This document shows, in pieces, positions 59,926 through 64,000 of a stretch of DNA of 64,000 nucleotides. The notes below the pieces were generated by a model. It had not been told where the DNA came from. It worked only from the letters and a program-made list of their open reading frames with translations, and made no database searches. Source of the stretch: Grifola frondosa. Its lineage: Eukaryota; Basidiomycota; Agaricomycetes; Polyporales; Grifolaceae. The position numbers were made by a program, and so were the translations under genes. The stretch spans positions 1,984,001 through 2,048,000 of the forward strand of contig LUGG01000005.1 of NCBI GenBank assembly GCA_001683735.1, read 5' to 3'. The first letter of the stretch is position 1; the number at the start of each line of letters is the position of its first letter.

Positions 59926-62900
59926 CGGAACCTTTGGCGCTTCTCATGCAAAATAGTATGGTGAGTTGATTATACACGATTCATCGGAATGAGATGTATA
60001 ACTCATTCACGATTTTCCATCGTAGCAAATGATGGAAAACATGGACTATGTGAAAACTCTCACGGAAGACCTCAACGCGATCGCGCAAATCATTCTCGCA
60101 GACCGATCAATCAACCGGATCGAACATATGAAAAAGTGAGTCTCTGTTTCTTTATACACATTACATAATGTAGATATTCGCCTGGCAGAGTGCTATCGGA
60201 AAGCAGGAATGAAGCCAGAGAAGTAGAGAATCGTTCTCGCTTCATGAAATCAATATGGAGCGATCAAAATGCGAAGATCTTGGAAGACCTGAAGGAACAA
60301 GTGAACAATGCATGTCGTACGCTGGGGCAAGTATCTTCGCCCTTGGGCATCGAGACATTTACTCAAATACTCATATAATGCCCAGAATGCAAGGGGGATT
60401 ACGATGGATAGGCTGGTGGACAAGATCGCGACGGAAGTGTCTCATATCACGCAAGCCTGTAGTGTGAGCGATAATGTTCTTCAATGTCATGCTGTCCCAT
60501 CTCACACTCTGTTCATATACAGACACTTCGGGAACAGTGTACGTATCTACTTCCTTCGTCAGTTGGCGTCACCTGATTCCCATTACTATAGTTGCAAGAC
60601 AAAACAGTTCCTTTTCCGATGGTCTTACAGTCAGTCCGGGCACATAAATCTATTTTGTCCGTCATTCTCATGTTAAATTAAATGGATGCAGAAGCTTTAC
60701 GATGAATGGCATCAACAATGTGCGTACCTCGACAGTCGAAGCTATAACCGATTGCTGATGTCTACTTCCAGACGTGGAGCAGGCGCTCAAGGACTTGCCT
60801 CACGCAGACGCCAGCTACAAAGCATTCGTACATAGCTCAAAGGCGGGCTTCCTAGCGGGCACCCGGACCGAGTTACTTGAAGAGCTAGAAGACTGGGCAC
60901 ATGGGCGGCGAGAAGACCTCGCGGACAAGCCCGTATATATCCTCAGTGGCGCGGCCGGGACGGGGAAGTCCACGATCGCATATGAGATAGCACGCCGTCT
61001 GGACCGAGATCAGATCCTCGGAGCGTCCTTCTTCTTCCTTCGCGGCGCCGGCGATCTCAGCTCGACTCGTCTCTTCTTCTCGACCATCGCCTATCAGCTC
61101 GCACTCTTTAAGGACCTGTTTTGCGACCAGATCTCTGCTGCTGCAAAATCTCATGTAATGAATGGTACGCAGCAGATGGGGTTCGTTGTCGACGAGCTCA
61201 TCCAGGAGCCACTGAAGAAGGTTCCTGACCCGCAAAATATTCCCCCTACCGTCGTCGTAATAGACGCGGTTGATGAATGTACGGATGAAGCACAAGAGCG
61301 CGTACCGCACATGCTGCACCTCCTTTTGAGGTGTGTTCTCGCTCTGAAGGTACCGCTGCGCATCTTGATCACCACGCGTCCGGAACTCCACATCGAGGAT
61401 GCCCTACAATCGGCGGAATTCAAAGACATCACGAAGCCATTCAATCTTCACAACATGCGCCCTCAAATTATCGACAAAGACATCGAGCTCTACATCGAGA
61501 AGCGTTTGGGCCAGCATGAGTGGACGAAAGTACTCCTCGAGCAGCATACCGATGTTGCATTGCAGCTGGCGAAGCAGGCAGATGGCTTGTTCATCTATGC
61601 CAAGGTCGTGGTCGACTTTTTGGTCCACAAGCGCCAACTTGCCCGAGAGTACCTCAATGCGCTGATCGCAAAATTCTCCGATTCGAACATTCACCGAGAT
61701 GCAGCTCTGGCTCGGCTAGATATGCTCTACACCGCGGTCTTGGAGAGCGCATTTCCCGACATTCGAACGGATAGATCTCTTCAGGTGCAGGTGCAGGATG
61801 TTCTCGGATGCATTGCGATCCTGCAAGATCACGTGTCACCTAGGGTGTTGTGTTCCCTGGTTCGCATCAAAGTGGTAGAGGTTGAGTTTGTCATTGATCA
61901 TCTTCGGGCCATTATCATCTTCGACAAGACATCGGACGCGAAGATTCATCCCCTCCACGCCAGTTTCCCCCAATTTCTTCTTGACGAGAATCGCTGCACG
62001 AATGAGATGTTCTGGGTCGATTCCTGCGCACGGAATAGTCGTTGGGCCGCCGCGTGCCTTTCGACGTTGAACGATTCCGGGCTGTTGCGGCGCAATGTGT
62101 GTGATTTGCCAGATCCTCTTCTTCACAAGGACGAGGTCTCAAATCTGTCCACCCACGTCAATACCCACCTGCCAGTGCATACTGGTATTCAGTACGCTTG
62201 CCTCCACTGGGCAACCCATCTGCGTGGTTCTGGATCCCAGGATGTGGTGGTGCTCGTGCAGTACCTTGAGACGTTCTGCCGCGAGCGACTGCTATTCTGG
62301 ATTGAGGCCTTAAGCATGATGGGTCGGCTCGACGTCGCGGTGACTGCCCTCATCAATGCTCGCGATTGGTATGCGGTTCGTGATTATACCTCGGATGCTG
62401 CTACATTCATCTAATAGTGCGATTAGGCACATTCTAGTACACAGGATAACACCTATTTGCTTCTAAACGACGCCTACCGCTTCGTCCTGGAGTACTATAC
62501 TCCTATCGACTGCTGTCCGGAGCAAATCTACATTTCTGCACTCACTTTTGCTCCATCGTGTCATCTCCGCGACGAGTATGCAAACATGGTTGATTCTTCC
62601 ATCGCTGTCAGAGTTCGGCGTGAACCGTGCTGGGGTCCATGTATGCGGAGATGCGAGGTCGGCGACGCCGTCACCGTGGTGCGGTTTTCCTCAGACGGGC
62701 ATCGCATTGTCTCCGCCAGTCTATCTGGGGTAATACGCATTTTGGATGCTGGCACAGGCACAATACTAAACACGATGAAGACTTCACAGCTCGGAATTTT
62801 GAGTGTTCTAAACATGCAGCTGTCTTGGGATGATCAGAGAATTTTGTGTTGCTGGAAAGTATCGGGTTTGGAGGTTATCTGTGAGGTCTGGAATGCATCA

Positions 62901-64000
62901 TCCGGCGCCTTGTTGCGGCAATTTCATCCGAGGGGAACACCTCGCGCCGCTTCATTTACTCCAGACGGGAAAAGCATTGCTGTCGTAACACGCACCGATG
63001 TGCAGACAATCGATGCTCAGACAGGACATCCTTCCACTATTGCGATATGGTCATCGCCTCTGCCCAAATGGGGACTGATCTCTATCCATTTCTCCGCAGA
63101 CGGGAGAAAGATTGTATTGTCAACCGAAAACATGGCTGAGACCGTCTACCTGTGGGATGGAGACAGCGGCGAACTGCGACATACTTTGGCGGGGCATAGG
63201 GGGCATATCCAATCAGTGGCATTCTTTCCGGAGGACACAATGTTGGTAATCGCCGATCACACTCTCCAGGTTCGCATTTGGGACGTTCGATCGGGGACAT
63301 GTTCTCAAGTCGTGGACATCAGCAGCAGACACACTGCTGATTTGGGTCGAATTGACTGTATGACGATCTCCCTTGCAGGCCATCGATTAGCAGTTGGAAT
63401 CTCCAACTTCGGTCGCGATCGATTTGGACTCGGAATGACTGATGGGCAGATTTTCATCCTTGATTGCAGTAATTGGCACACTCTGGCTCTTGCAGTTGTC
63501 AGTTTTCCTGACGATATCGGTGACATATGCTTTTCCCCAAGAGGAGATCGACTTGTGTCCGCCTCGACGCAGGGTACTATCCTCATCTACGACACAGCTG
63601 CTATGGAGGGAACTACTTATATTGAGTCAAACTGGTTAAGTCCCCAGGGTTGGCACGGAGCTGTGGCGTTTACGTCTGACGGTACACAAATTGCCACATA
63701 TTCCGGGTATTCTCAGGGGGACAGCGCGATCGACGTCTGGACAAGTTCTAGCGGCACATTCGTACATTCTTGGAAGCGCCCTGTGCCATATGATGAATCA
63801 CCCATTAGCTACCTGCGGTTCACCAACTCCGAGGCGAACGATCAACTAGGGATTATCATGTTGACGCATGGACAACGGGTCTTGCTTCGGGATGTCACAA
63901 CTTGGACATTGAAAGCTTCTACACCAGAGGTATATGGACGGAGTCAGGTCTTCTTCTCTCGTGATGGACAATATCTGGCGACAGCTACGATATCGGGGAC
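59926..64000 (+). pseudogene. 3' part of NLR-like NACHT-WD40 gene, split by the KDZ element and running off the window
   Basis: After the insertion the exon continues EPLALLMQNSM to a GTGAGT donor (intron 59961-60025). Next come MDYVKTLTEDLNAIAQI, a helical region, a GC-AG intron (60327-60393), small exons, then a long exon from about 60770. It has NACHT Walker A GAAGTGKST (60948-60974) and Walker B VVVIDAVDEC (61251-61280). An intron 62376-62444 (GTTCGT..AG) leads to LLLNDAYRFVLEYY and WD40-like repeats (FSSDGHRIVSAS, FSADGRKIVLST, VRIWDVRSG, FSPRGDRLVSAS) open to base 64000. Such STAND proteins oligomerise on ligand binding and serve in fungal non-self recognition or cell death. Apart from the insertion, this part looks intact. 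Confidence 0.85.

Overview
This looks like nuclear DNA of a filamentous basidiomycete (Agaricomycetes). The evidence is short introns of about 46-77 bp with good splice sites and the gene families present: an NRPS-like adenylate-forming reductase, a UbiA prenyltransferase, a DUF6534 membrane protein, a DUF3669 protein, a NACHT-WD40 NLR-like gene, a chromodomain Ty3/gypsy element, a Helitron fragment and a KDZ transposon. All exon models were made by eye from splice sites and frames. Family names come from recalled family patterns, not from searches.

Layout. 1-6777: Ty3/gypsy chromovirus, nearly complete but broken by frameshifts; the window opens in the last 26 bases of its 5' LTR and the full 3' LTR is at 6441-6777. 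7.9-9.8 kb: Helitron-derived fragments. 10.6-11.9 kb: three-exon membrane protein. 12-17.7 kb: gene-poor, with one possible small secreted protein. 17.7-37.7 kb: a dense block that resembles a specialised-metabolism locus: DUF3669 protein, UbiA prenyltransferase, dimeric alpha/beta-barrel protein, aldo/keto reductase (one frameshift), DUF6534 membrane protein, aryl-acid-reductase-like AFR, MFS transporter, a decayed second copy of the barrel gene, and a Gfo/Idh/MocA oxidoreductase (two frameshifts). An aromatic acid reduced to an aldehyde (AFR), prenylated (UbiA), tailored by oxidoreductases and exported (MFS) is a reasonable inference. No polyketide synthase is in the window.

38.6-64 kb holds nested insertions. 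An NLR-like gene starts at about 38.65 kb. One of its coding exons is split by a 20.5-kb KDZ-superfamily DNA transposon (39429-59917) flanked by an exact 8-bp duplication, GCGGGTGG. Removing the transposon and one duplicate restores an open exon in phase with a GTGAGT donor, and the gene continues through NACHT and WD40 regions past the window end. The transposon carries the KDZ transposase (55.5-59.3 kb, + strand) and at least five accessory genes. Inside one accessory gene, an apparently intact seven-exon gene of about 434 codons, a 4.8-kb near-perfect palindrome built of ~31-bp minisatellite units (40667-45452) lies within a single intron.

Many conserved genes carry single-base frameshifts at homopolymers, so some of the 'pseudogenes' may reflect sequencing error rather than decay.
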